The notes beneath the pieces were generated by a model that worked only from the letters and a program-made list of their open reading frames with translations, searched no databases and was not told the DNA's origin. From Paenibacillaceae bacterium (GTDB lineage: Bacteria; Bacillota; Bacilli; Paenibacillales; NBRC-103111), in the NCBI GenBank assembly GCA_029256185.1, contig JAQSYI010000070.1:1-38631 (forward strand): DNA of 38,631 bases, read 5' to 3'. The first letter of the stretch is position 1. Each line of letters opens with the position of its first letter. Below are positions 23,207 through 32,540 of this stretch, piece by piece. A program made the position numbers and the translations under genes.

Positions 23207-25435
23207 ATGCGTATTCGTTTCAAAAACTGGATGTCAACTGCAATCTGCGTAATCATTGCCTTGGCAACGGCACTCCCTGCATTTGCCGAGAGTACGGCAG
23301 CTGTCCCCGGAACGGCAGAAGAAGCCCCCTATAATTACAATCCGGAACAGACGGTGGGGAAGAGCAGTATTGACAAGCCAATGATTTCATTTATATTCGA
23401 TAACGGATATAGCGATCTTCTGACTACCTATAAACCAATCTTTGACAGCTTCGGCTATAAAGGAAGCGCTTCCGTCTATGTCGATGCCTTAGGCCAAACA
23501 GACAGAATCACTGCCAATCAAGTGAAGGCGCTGTCAGATGAGGGCTGGGAAATTCTCTCTCAATCCAAAACGAATACTTCATGGGGAATCGGATGGGCAA
23601 ACACACCTATTATCTCAGACGAAGCTGCAAGGTCTGAAAGTGTCGACTCCAAGGTGTTTTTGTCTAACCTCGGAATTCAGATACAAGGCTTTGTCATGCC
23701 GAGGGATTTCACCGACAAAACCAATTACAAGGAGATTCTTGCCCAAACCTATGAATACGCTTTCGTGAATCCGGCCGGCATGGATGGGAACAGCGCCATC
23801 GTGAATCCGGATAAGTCCAGGTATAATATCACCAGACGGAGTATTGACGGAAGAACGCTGGACGAAGTAAAAGGCTTTATCGACACGGCGATCCAGAAGA
23901 AACAATGGCTGGTATTTTACACAACGAAAACATCCGCAAACTTCACCAACCCATCCAACTTCACGCAGCTTCTCCAGTATATCCAGAATAAGAGCGGTGC
24001 CATTTCCGTTGTCAATCCACGGGATGTACTGCCGCCAAACCGGAACATATCCGGGAATGCCTACTATGTAGCTGCAGACGGGACCGGTTTCGGTTTCGGC
24101 GAGGCGGATGCCATGTCGTTAAAGGATGCGGCAGCTATCCCATTCAAAAGCGGAGACAAGCTTCTGTTCAAGTCGGGAGACATTTTCTATGGAGAGTTAA
24201 ATTTAAAGGTAAATGCGGAAACGGGAAAAAATTTTACTGTCAGCTCTTATGGCCATGGTGATCTCCCCACCATCAGTGCGGTGAAGATTGTGAACTCCGG
24301 TTGGGTACAGGAAGGTGATTTTTACAAATTCGATCTTACACAGACCAATACGTATGAAGGGTTAAAGGAGTCGAGCCGCAGATACAATAATGTCGCCTTT
24401 ATGGAAGCGGATGACGGGGTAAAATACGGCGTAAGAAAGCAAAATGCCGAGACTGCAATCAATAAATATGATTTTTATTGCGATGATACTCACATTTATG
24501 TGAAAACGAATATTAATCCTTACATCGAATTGGGGCAGCTGAAGCTGGCCGTACATGCCGATTTGTTCCGGCTTTCCTCCAATATGGAAGTGAGCGGGCT
24601 TCGATTCCAATATGCGGGCGGGCACGGGATCAATATCAACCGGGATTCGACGAATGTATATGTCCATGATAATGTCATTGAAGACATCGGCGGAAGCGAC
24701 GGCCGTGACAGGGATCTCAGACCCGGCGAGAAGTTCACCAAGCTGGGAAATGGTATCGAATTCTTCAACGGCGCCTCCAATATCGTGATCGAACGAAATA
24801 TTATCCGCAATACGTATGATGTAGGCTTCACTCTGCAGGGAACGGATGGAAACTGGGACAATATTATCGTTCGAAACAATATTTTTTCTCATAATACCCA
24901 AGCTTTTGAATCATGGACTGCCGTAACAACTTCCACCTACAGCGGCATAACCAATTTTGAATTTGTCAATAACCTTAGCATTAACACGGGCAGAGGATGG
25001 GGCACCCTTGCAAGACCTGACTTGAAGGGAGGAGGAGGACAAGTCAAGATGACGGAGATTTTATTCTACGGCTATGATTCCGACAAGCTGGACATGAATC
25101 TAAGTCATAATGTTTACTTTAATCCTCTCCGTGTGTACACCATGCCTTATACAACCGTCGATAAGTTCGTGAATCATGTGCAAGCCGATTATAACCGGAT
25201 TTATATGACCCAATCCGATGACATTGTGTTCAGCGACGATGATATCGGCCAGCGGGCTTATGATTTCTCTGAATGGAAGAGCACTTATGCGCTGGATGGA
25301 AACTCTCTCTTTACGGCACTTGGCGATGAAATGACCCCTGCTTATCAGCACATGATCGACGTTGCTTATCATTCGGATGATTTTGATGCCATCCTACAGG
25401 CAGCACAAGCAGCGGGAATTGAACTCGAGGACTAA
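23207..25435 (+). CDS. Secreted NodB-like domain fused to right-handed beta-helix
   Basis: A 742-residue secreted protein with a signal peptide at 1-27 (ending LPAFA). Residues about 55-270 fold as a polysaccharide-deacetylase (NodB) domain: KPMISFIFDNGYSD (motif 1, residues 58-70), WEILSQSKTN (motif 2, 114-123), VMPRDF (motif 3). In active enzymes motif 1 is FDDG and motif 2 is HxxxH. Here the second Asp is Asn66 and the two His are Gln119 and Asn123, so the zinc site appears lost. From about 283 (AYYVAADGTGFGFGEADAM) to 640 is a parallel beta-helix with repeated NIVIERNIIRNT-like turns, followed by a helical tail. It probably acts as a glycan-binding or lyase-type protein outside the cell. 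It is followed by a binding lipoprotein gene. Confidence 0.82.
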   Translation: MRIRFKNWMSTAICVIIALATALPAFAESTAAVPGTAEEAPYNYNPEQTVGKSSIDKPMISFIFDNGYSDLLTTYKPIFDSFGYKGSASVYVDALGQTDRITANQVKALSDEGWEILSQSKTNTSWGIGWANTPIISDEAARSESVDSKVFLSNLGIQIQGFVMPRDFTDKTNYKEILAQTYEYAFVNPAGMDGNSAIVNPDKSRYNITRRSIDGRTLDEVKGFIDTAIQKKQWLVFYTTKTSANFTNPSNFTQLLQYIQNKSGAISVVNPRDVLPPNRNISGNAYYVAADGTGFGFGEADAMSLKDAAAIPFKSGDKLLFKSGDIFYGELNLKVNAETGKNFTVSSYGHGDLPTISAVKIVNSGWVQEGDFYKFDLTQTNTYEGLKESSRRYNNVAFMEADDGVKYGVRKQNAETAINKYDFYCDDTHIYVKTNINPYIELGQLKLAVHADLFRLSSNMEVSGLRFQYAGGHGININRDSTNVYVHDNVIEDIGGSDGRDRDLRPGEKFTKLGNGIEFFNGASNIVIERNIIRNTYDVGFTLQGTDGNWDNIIVRNNIFSHNTQAFESWTAVTTSTYSGITNFEFVNNLSINTGRGWGTLARPDLKGGGGQVKMTEILFYGYDSDKLDMNLSHNVYFNPLRVYTMPYTTVDKFVNHVQADYNRIYMTQSDDIVFSDDDIGQRAYDFSEWKSTYALDGNSLFTALGDEMTPAYQHMIDVAYHSDDFDAILQAAQAAGIELED

Positions 25436-25570
25436 GTAAGCGGCATACAAGCTGTTGATTTAAGTCAACGGATGTAGAAATAATAGGATAGGCGCTTAAT
25501 TTCGTTTGTAATACAATCACATTAAGAAATGAACCATCCATACTCTATTTTGCACCGGGGGGACTGAAGC

Positions 25571-27235
25571 ATGAGAAAGAGCTTTAAATCGGTAATTGCA
25601 GGATCTGTCATAACAATGTTGTTAGTGAGCGCTTGCGGCAACGGGGGCAAGGAACAGGATCCAAGCGCAGGGAAGGCATCGAATCCTAGCCAGGCGCCCT
25701 CATCCGGCGCTGCTGCAGACCCGGCGGGTAAGTATGAACCGCCCATTACGATTTCGACCGTCAGAACCATTAATGCGCCCAAGTATGACCAGGGTGATTC
25801 GATTGACAGCAACGTGTGGACGAGGCTGTTCCAATCCCAGCTGGGCATTAAAGTCCAAACCAACTGGGTTGTAAGTCCTGCGGAATTTGAACAAAAGATG
25901 AACGTGACCATCGCTTCCAATGATCTGCCGGATTTGATTCCCTTGACAGCTTCCCAGTTGAACCAATTGGTTGAAGGAGGTAAGGTTTCGGACCTGACTG
26001 AGGTCTATGAAAAGTATGCGTCTGCGCAGACCAAGGGGATCATTATGCAAGATGGAGGGGTTGCGTTAAAAGCCTCGACCTTTAACGGCAAGCTGATGGC
26101 TATTCCCCACACAACCTCTTCCATTGATTCGGCACCTTTGTTGTGGATCAGAACGGATTGGCTGAAAAAGCTGAATCTTTCAGAGCCTAAATCGATGGAT
26201 GATGTTTTGCGCATTTCAGAAGCCTTCGTCCAAAATGATCCGGACGGCAACGGTAAAGCTGATACACAGGGCATTCTGGTAGCAGGTAAGGACCTGTGGG
26301 GCGGATTCCCCGGCTTAACCGGATTTATGAACGGATATAACGGATACCCCGGTATTTGGATTAAGGATTCTTCCGGTAAAATAGTATACGGGAGCGTCCA
26401 GCCGGAAGTCAAGAAAGCTCTGGCCCAGCTTCAGGCCATGTATAAAAGCGGGCAAATTGACAAGGAATTCGGTGTGAAAGACAGTGTTAAAGTAAAAGAA
26501 ACAGTAGCTGGCGGCAAGGGAGGCATATTTTTTGGCGCCATGTGGACTCCCGGTGCAGGCTTGCAGGATAATAAGATCAATGATCCTTCAGCAGAATGGC
26601 AGGCGTTTGCCGTTCCAGCGGCAGACGGCGGCAAGCCGCAGGTCATCTATCCTGTTACAACTTATTATGCCATCAATAAAGACGCCAAAAATCCTGAAGC
26701 TGCAATGAAAATATTGAACCTGTTCATCGAAAAAATTTGGGGACAATCCGCTGATTACTATACGTATGCAAAAAGCAAGGAAAATATATCCTACTCCCAA
26801 TATCCGCCGATCCAGGCTTGGCCTGCCAGGAAAAACCTCAACACGCATATAAACGTGACAGAGGCGGTGAAGACTAAGAATCCCTCCAAGCTCAATCCTG
26901 AGGAAAGAACGACCTATGACGCCATTTTAGCCTTCCAGGGAGGGGATGTTAAGAGTTGGAATCAAGATGCCATATTTGGGGAAAAAGGCGCTTTCTCTGT
27001 CATTAAGAGCTACGAAGAGGCCAATCATTTAACTAAAAATGAATTTAACTATGCTCCAACCCCTACAATGGTAAAGAAAATGGCAACACTGATCAAAATG
27101 CAGGACGAAGTATTCACGAAAATCATTATGGGCGATTCCATAGACAGCTTCGATAAATTCGTTACGGATTGGGGCAACCTGGGTGGAAACGATATAACTA
27201 AGGAGGTAAACGAATACATTAACTCGCGAAAATAG
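25571..27235 (+). CDS. Sugar-binding lipoprotein of the second ABC importer
   Basis: A 554-residue extracellular solute-binding lipoprotein. The signal sequence MRKSFKSVIAGSVITMLL ends in lipobox LVSAC (Cys22), followed by a Ser/Pro/Ala tether. QAPSSGAA, VWTRLFQSQLGIKVQTNW, NDLPDLIPL and SKPEAAMKILNLF-type segments are typical of LplA/YtcQ proteins. The ribosome site GGGGGGAC precedes ATG 25571. A weak TTGATT-N18-AATAAT promoter is possible at 25455-25484. Its partner permeases lie 6.4 kb downstream at 33674 and 34587, beyond a regulator pair and enzymes, which is an unusual separation. Directly after the stop is a repeat element. Confidence 0.88.
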   Translation: MRKSFKSVIAGSVITMLLVSACGNGGKEQDPSAGKASNPSQAPSSGAAADPAGKYEPPITISTVRTINAPKYDQGDSIDSNVWTRLFQSQLGIKVQTNWVVSPAEFEQKMNVTIASNDLPDLIPLTASQLNQLVEGGKVSDLTEVYEKYASAQTKGIIMQDGGVALKASTFNGKLMAIPHTTSSIDSAPLLWIRTDWLKKLNLSEPKSMDDVLRISEAFVQNDPDGNGKADTQGILVAGKDLWGGFPGLTGFMNGYNGYPGIWIKDSSGKIVYGSVQPEVKKALAQLQAMYKSGQIDKEFGVKDSVKVKETVAGGKGGIFFGAMWTPGAGLQDNKINDPSAEWQAFAVPAADGGKPQVIYPVTTYYAINKDAKNPEAAMKILNLFIEKIWGQSADYYTYAKSKENISYSQYPPIQAWPARKNLNTHINVTEAVKTKNPSKLNPEERTTYDAILAFQGGDVKSWNQDAIFGEKGAFSVIKSYEEANHLTKNEFNYAPTPTMVKKMATLIKMQDEVFTKIIMGDSIDSFDKFVTDWGNLGGNDITKEVNEYINSRK

Positions 27236-27238
27236 CTA

Positions 27239-27366
27239 GGGCGTGTCTGAAAACTCGCTTGAGGGCATCTTTTGCCGCCTTTTCGCCCCTAGCTTCGTTG
27301 CTTTCGCTTGGCCCGGGGTCCCCGGTACGCCTGCACAAAAGCGCCTTGCCAGAAACGAAAATTCGA
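27239..27366 (+). repeat. Partial dispersed repeat between lipoprotein and sensor kinase genes
   Basis: Starting 4 nt after the lipoprotein stop, GGGCGTGTCTGAAAACTCGC and the C-rich run to CGAAAATTCGACT recall an intergenic repeat I remember as frequent in Paenibacillus, usually closed by a reverse-complement end AGTTTTCAGACACGCCC. The closing half is not seen here, so the copy looks truncated. An open frame runs through it from ATG 27259 but has no real start. Confidence 0.45.
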
Positions 27367-27486
27367 CTAAATAAGCAATACCTGCCGGAGTTTTATTGTT
27401 CTATACCTGCCAGTGTTGACCGGGTTATAATTAAACCGACAGAGCACCAAGAGCAAGAAAACAAAACCTCTAAGGTAGGGTTAACA

Positions 27487-29241
27487 ATGGGCCGAATATC
27501 TGCTGTCGGGAAAATGACGATTTACCCAAAGCTGCTGACCGGTTTTTTACTTGTCATCATTCCAATCCTCATTCTCAGCCTGGTAATGAACGAATCCGGC
27601 TCGAAGAGCGTGAACAGGGAGATCATCCAGTCCGCCGATTCCACAACAAAGCTTTATATGAGCTTGCTTGAGACGGACTTTAGCAGAATCATCCGTTTCC
27701 AAAGAGAACTGATCAATGATAAGGATTTGCTGGAGCTGGCGGTAAAGGCGCCGTTACTAAACGAAATCCAAAAAATGGACTATGTGTTGAGCATTCAACG
27801 AAAGCTTCAATTATTGGCGAATACAAGCCAATATGTAACGGATGTCAGGGTGCATTTCCCATCGCTGAACCGCACTGTTTCATCAGCCCAAGACTCCATT
27901 CTGGATTTCCTGGATGATGAGTATCAGGCGCTGAGAATCCCGCCTAATCCGGACGGTTCTCCATTTGTCCTGAGGCAGGAGAACGTACTGATTCCTTTGA
28001 ATTACCCGGATGTCAGCTTGATGAGACAGGATCATGAGCAGCTGTTTCAGATTGTTCTGGAGGTATCCAAGGAGCAACTGTCTCTTATTTTGTCCAGATT
28101 TAATACCAATAATGGCGGGATGATCATGCTGGCGGGTCACGAGGCCGAATGGATCGTTAGCGACAGCAATACCAACGAGTTTGGAGGGCAGGCCGGTTCT
28201 CTTTACTCAGAGCTGCGCGATGAGACGAAGGTTCCTTTCGCCACGATTGGGGATTCCCGTTATTACGTGGTTAAGAGTTACTCCGAGCAACTGGGGATTA
28301 CGTTAATTAAGCTGATTCCTTATGATTCCATCTTCGGACCTATCCGGACGTTCAGGCTGTACTTCTGGGTGCTGTTCCTTGCTTCGGTCATTCTGCTTCC
28401 ATTATTCAGTTATTGGATTTACCGGATGATCTACAGACCTATTAAACAACTGGTGAAGGCGTTCCATAGTGTTGAAAAGGGGAATATGGAGATCATGGTC
28501 AGCTATAAGAAAGAGGATGAATTCGGCTATATGATCGGCCAGTTCAACAAGATGGTCGGAAACTTAAAAACGCTTATTCACGAGGTATATGAGCAGCGGT
28601 ACCGGTTGCAGCTTTCAGAGTTCAGGCAGCTGCAATCCCAGATTGACCCGCATTTTCTGTATAACACGCTGTTTACCGTCTACAGGCTGGCCCAGATGGA
28701 GGAATACCAGAAAATTGTTCATTTCACCAGATATCTCAGCGAATACTTTCAGTTCGTGACCCGAAATTCCGCCCGGGATATCCCCCTTCGAGATGAGTGC
28801 AAGCATATGGAGAATTACATTGCCATTCAGTCCATCCGGTTCTCAACCATTCAGGTTGAGTTTGAGACCATTCCGGAATGGGCGGAGCAGATTCAATTGC
28901 CCCGATTGATTCTCCAGCCCATTGTGGAGAATGCCTACAAATATGCGGTTGAAGACAAGGACGGCATAGGCCTGATCCGCATTGGGTTTCAATTATCGGG
29001 CGATCAGGCTACAGTGACAATTGAGGATAACGGTGACAGCCTGACCGACGGGAAGTTATGTGATCTGCAGCGCACGCTGGAGCACTTTGAGCATGACGGC
29101 GAATCCACCGGACTGTTGAATGTGCACCGGAGACTGCTTCTAACAAGCAGCGGCCACCGGGGGCTAAGTCTGGAGCGCAGCGGGTTGGGGGGATTGAAGG
29201 CAACGGTAAGTCTCCATTATGATGCTGAGGGTGAGGGTTAG
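27487..29241 (+). CDS. Sensor histidine kinase, YesM family
   Basis: A 584-residue membrane sensor kinase. Membrane helix 1 is at about 12-34 and helix 2 at about 291-314, enclosing an extracytoplasmic Cache-like sensor. A HAMP domain lies at about 315-365. The His_kinase segment LQSQIDPHFLYNTL has the phospho-acceptor His389. A HATPase_c domain has an N box in LQPIVENAYKYA (Asn482) and a G box near TGLLNVHRRL. ATG 27487 is chosen: the upstream open frame from 27259 is within the repeat element and its residues do not look like a kinase N-terminus. It is followed 4 nt later by its response regulator, so they form a pair that senses extracellular sugar, probably through the lipoprotein. Confidence 0.88.
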   Translation: MGRISAVGKMTIYPKLLTGFLLVIIPILILSLVMNESGSKSVNREIIQSADSTTKLYMSLLETDFSRIIRFQRELINDKDLLELAVKAPLLNEIQKMDYVLSIQRKLQLLANTSQYVTDVRVHFPSLNRTVSSAQDSILDFLDDEYQALRIPPNPDGSPFVLRQENVLIPLNYPDVSLMRQDHEQLFQIVLEVSKEQLSLILSRFNTNNGGMIMLAGHEAEWIVSDSNTNEFGGQAGSLYSELRDETKVPFATIGDSRYYVVKSYSEQLGITLIKLIPYDSIFGPIRTFRLYFWVLFLASVILLPLFSYWIYRMIYRPIKQLVKAFHSVEKGNMEIMVSYKKEDEFGYMIGQFNKMVGNLKTLIHEVYEQRYRLQLSEFRQLQSQIDPHFLYNTLFTVYRLAQMEEYQKIVHFTRYLSEYFQFVTRNSARDIPLRDECKHMENYIAIQSIRFSTIQVEFETIPEWAEQIQLPRLILQPIVENAYKYAVEDKDGIGLIRIGFQLSGDQATVTIEDNGDSLTDGKLCDLQRTLEHFEHDGESTGLLNVHRRLLLTSSGHRGLSLERSGLGGLKATVSLHYDAEGEG

Positions 29242-29245
29242 GTTT

Positions 29246-30886
29246 ATGTACAGATTGCTGATTGTTGACAACGAATCCATCATCGTGGACGGCCTCTACG
29301 AATTGTTCCAGGAGGTTGCCGATCTGGAACTGGAGGTATTTAAGGCCTATACATCCAAGAGCGCCTTGGAAATCGTCAGCAGCATGAAAATGGACATTGT
29401 CTTTACCGATATTCGCATGCCCGGCCTTACCGGACTGGAGCTGCAGCTGAGAATCGCCAGGATGTGGCCGCGATGCAAAACCATTTTTATCACAGGCTAC
29501 AATGATTTTGAATCCGCGCAGTCGGCAATCCGGAATGGCGGTTTTGATTTTGTACTGAAATCGGAAGGCGATGCCAAAATACTGGAAGTGATGTACAAGG
29601 CCGTCAATTGCCTGAATAACGAATTAAACATGGATGCGCTTATGCATAAATCCCGTTCACAATTGCATCTCGCGTTGCCCCTTCTGCAAAACCAGTATTT
29701 ACTGAATTTGCTGGAGGGCGGCCGGAAGCCTGACGACCGGGTACTTGCCGATACTTTCCGCGAGCTGGAAATTCCATTGGATTGGCGGTTGCCCGTGTCT
29801 GTTCTTGCAGGGAGAATCGATAGCTGGCCACAATCATTCGCTTATGCAGACCGGGCACTGCTGCATTACGCGATGGAAAATATAATTGAGGAATACTTAA
29901 ACATGCTGAACCTCAAATTTATCCCGGATGAATCATCACGCTTCTATCTGATTTCCCAGCCTATTCAAGAAAACGGGGAGCCGGGACCGAAATCCTGGGA
30001 GCAGTTGCATTTGTCTATCAGCGGCAATTTGGGTGAGATTCAAAACAAGCTGAAGGAATTGCTCAAGCTTCCCGTATCGATGATTTACCGGGAGAAGCCC
30101 GTTCCTTGGCGGCAGCTCCCGGACAAAGTCGGCTCACTCAAGTCGGCTCTCTACAGTGAGATCGGCTTGCAGAGGGAAGTCATTCTTACCGACAGAGACC
30201 GTTTGACGGCTCAGGCAGTCCAGGAGGGCTCCAGCTCCCGTGATTGGGCGGAATACGCAAACCTCCTTGAGATTAGCTTGGAGAGCGGTCAGAAGGAGGA
30301 ATTTGAGCAGGCTTATAGGGAATTGCTAAGCGACGGAGAGGAACGGCACTATTCCACTGATCAACAGCTTACGATATTTTATACAATTGGCCTGGCGCTG
30401 CTTCGCAACGGAATGAAAGGAACGGAACCGCAGCCGGAGGAAATCCGCATTCAAGAAATGCTTGATTATAGCAGGTATTCGTCCTGGAAGGAAGCTATGC
30501 TGGAATTGTTCCGCATAGCGGGAAGGTTTTTTGATCTTATGGACAGGGAGCGGGATGACAGTTCCCAGCGTGCCGTCAAGGTGCTTCATCATTATATCGA
30601 GACCAATTTGGATGCAGATCTTTCATTGACGAAGCTCTCGGAGGTTGTCCATCTGAATCCGGTGTATCTGTCCCGCTTTTACATTGAGCAGACCGGCGGG
30701 AAATTGTCGGAATACATCATGAAAGCCAGACTGGATAAAGCCAAGGCGCTGCTCAGCAAGCCCGATATGAAAATTCAGGACATATGCAAAATCATCGGCT
30801 TGGATTCGCCATCCTATTTTTCCCGTTTTTTTAAGAAAGGAACGAATATGTCCCCGCAAGAGTACCGGGAATTAAAAATAAGATGA
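29246..30886 (+). CDS. Response regulator, YesN/AraC family
   Basis: A 546-residue cytoplasmic regulator. The receiver domain (1-120) has VDNE at the acidic pocket (Asp8, Glu10) and the phosphorylation site in VFTDIRMPG (Asp55). A long middle region follows, then a C-terminal AraC double helix-turn-helix (about 444-546, with LTKLSEVVHLNPVYLSRFYI and IQDICKIIGLDSPSYFSRFF). ATG 29246 is preferred since MYRLLIVDNE is a normal receiver start; the frame is open from 29219 but that would overlap the kinase. It is the partner of the upstream kinase and the likely activator of the locus 2 genes. Confidence 0.9.
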   Translation: MYRLLIVDNESIIVDGLYELFQEVADLELEVFKAYTSKSALEIVSSMKMDIVFTDIRMPGLTGLELQLRIARMWPRCKTIFITGYNDFESAQSAIRNGGFDFVLKSEGDAKILEVMYKAVNCLNNELNMDALMHKSRSQLHLALPLLQNQYLLNLLEGGRKPDDRVLADTFRELEIPLDWRLPVSVLAGRIDSWPQSFAYADRALLHYAMENIIEEYLNMLNLKFIPDESSRFYLISQPIQENGEPGPKSWEQLHLSISGNLGEIQNKLKELLKLPVSMIYREKPVPWRQLPDKVGSLKSALYSEIGLQREVILTDRDRLTAQAVQEGSSSRDWAEYANLLEISLESGQKEEFEQAYRELLSDGEERHYSTDQQLTIFYTIGLALLRNGMKGTEPQPEEIRIQEMLDYSRYSSWKEAMLELFRIAGRFFDLMDRERDDSSQRAVKVLHHYIETNLDADLSLTKLSEVVHLNPVYLSRFYIEQTGGKLSEYIMKARLDKAKALLSKPDMKIQDICKIIGLDSPSYFSRFFKKGTNMSPQEYRELKIR

Positions 30887-30908
30887 AGACAGGGAGAACG
30901 TTTAGTCC

Positions 30909-32540
30909 ATGAAGTGTAACATTGTGAATATTATTCATTTCATTCGCTGGCGGGAGCCGCGGCATCCCGGGCGGGATCTGCACGAACCGCTGGTGGAACA
31001 ACTAAAGCTTGCTAATCGGTATCGCTTCAAGGCGACTTTCCTGCTGCAATATGATGCTTTGGTCGATCCCTTGTTCACCGGAGTACTGAAGGAGCAAAAC
31101 CCGGAGCTTATCGAGGTGGGAGCCTGGTTCGAGATCGTCCAACAATTGGTTGAAGAGGCAGGAATTATCTGGCGGGGCAGGGATGGTTTTTCATGGGACT
31201 ATCATTCCCATGTCGGTTTTCTGATAGGGTATGCGCCGAATGAACGGGAACGGCTGCTTGATCTGTATATGGACAGATTCAAGGCGGAATTCGGACATTA
31301 TCCTTCATCTGTGGGCTCATGGTTTATTGATTCGCATTCATTGGAATATCTGAAATCCAAGTACCGGGTAAGGGCAGCCTGCATCTGTCGTGATCAGTGG
31401 GGAACTGACGGATACAACCTGTGGGGCGGCTATTTTAACGGCGGCTATTACCCCAGCAAACTCAATATGTTCGCTCCTGCCCAGACGAAGGAGATGCAGA
31501 TTGATCTGCCCGTTTTCCGGATGTTGGGAAGCGACCCCATCTATCAATATGACCTGGGGCTCTCGGCGGAGAACGGCTATAATCCGGTTCTTGCCCAGGG
31601 AGTGAGCACCATGGAGCCCATCTATCCGGAAAGCGGAGGAAATCCGCACTGGGTGGAATGGTTTATGAAAGAAAACTTCAATGAGTTGGCGCTGCCGTTC
31701 GGATACGCCCAATTCGGTCAGGAAAATGCCTTCGGCTGGAGCAAAATGGAGAAGGGCTTGAACATGCAATGGGAAATTCTTGACCGGAGGGTTAAAAGCG
31801 GGGAAGTGACCCTCCAGCATTTAAGCGAGACCGGAGATATGTTCAGAGCAGCATACGATTTGACCCCAGTCACCTCCGTTGCCGCCACCCGCGATTGGGC
31901 CGGGGAAGGACATCAATCCGCCTGGTATTCCAGCCGTTTCTACCGTGCCAATCTGTTCGTCGAGCGGGGGCAATTGTGGATACGCGATATTCATATGTTT
32001 GCAGAGCATTATACCGAGCGCTATCGGAATGATATCTGCGGGCAAAAGCAGTCCTATTACGATAACCTCCCCGTGGTTGACGGCTATCGCTGGAGCGGAA
32101 ACGGCGTGCGCGCAGGGCTTTATTTGTTGGTAAAGGACGGGAAGAGGCATTACCGTCCTGCGGAGGGGCAAACCATCACCTTCGACCGGCAGGAGAGCGA
32201 GCTATTGGCGGAAATTCAGATGGAGGCTGGTACAATAACCGTTTGCTGTCTGGAGCAGCAAATTGAAATTCACGGTAATTCCGGCATGGAATGGGCCTTG
32301 GCTCTGCGGTGGGGAAGCGACTCGATTCCCGTTACAACAATTGAAGCCACAGAGATCTCGTATGTATACAACGGATTTGCTTACAAGCTTTGTGCGGAGA
32401 ACGGAGCCTTCGAAGGCTTGCCGGGCCAGGAGCTTCGAATTGTCCCGGAGGCTAACCGGACAATTGTGCTGAGCTTCAAAAGAAATTTAGGATATGCTGA
32501 TGAAAGGAATGACAACTATGATCAAACGAATTTTGCATAA
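30909..32540 (+). CDS. Unrecognised barrel-type enzyme (NodB/GH57-like appearance)
   Basis: A 543-residue cytoplasmic protein that I cannot assign to a named family. Its first half resembles a seven-stranded barrel of the NodB or GH57 kind: NIIHFIRWREP, a later strand FKATFLLQYDAL (40-51), EVGAWFEIVQQLVEEAGIIW with acidic residues at 69 and 75, DYHSHVGFLIGY (97-108), SVGSWFIDSHSLEYL and CRDQWGTDGY. The second half (about 380-543) is beta-rich and looks like a sugar-binding sandwich. Conserved-looking Glu, His and Asp clusters suggest a catalytic role on sugars, perhaps as a glycosidase or transglycosylase. The start has a GGGAG at 12-nt spacing. It is 22 nt after the response regulator and overlaps the GH130 gene by 23 bp, implying coupled translation. 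Confidence 0.6.
   Translation: MKCNIVNIIHFIRWREPRHPGRDLHEPLVEQLKLANRYRFKATFLLQYDALVDPLFTGVLKEQNPELIEVGAWFEIVQQLVEEAGIIWRGRDGFSWDYHSHVGFLIGYAPNERERLLDLYMDRFKAEFGHYPSSVGSWFIDSHSLEYLKSKYRVRAACICRDQWGTDGYNLWGGYFNGGYYPSKLNMFAPAQTKEMQIDLPVFRMLGSDPIYQYDLGLSAENGYNPVLAQGVSTMEPIYPESGGNPHWVEWFMKENFNELALPFGYAQFGQENAFGWSKMEKGLNMQWEILDRRVKSGEVTLQHLSETGDMFRAAYDLTPVTSVAATRDWAGEGHQSAWYSSRFYRANLFVERGQLWIRDIHMFAEHYTERYRNDICGQKQSYYDNLPVVDGYRWSGNGVRAGLYLLVKDGKRHYRPAEGQTITFDRQESELLAEIQMEAGTITVCCLEQQIEIHGNSGMEWALALRWGSDSIPVTTIEATEISYVYNGFAYKLCAENGAFEGLPGQELRIVPEANRTIVLSFKRNLGYADERNDNYDQTNFA

Noticed and set aside
27259..27486. Kinase N-terminal extension
   Set aside because: The residues come from the repeat segment, lack a ribosome site, and a normal YesM N-terminus starts at 27487.
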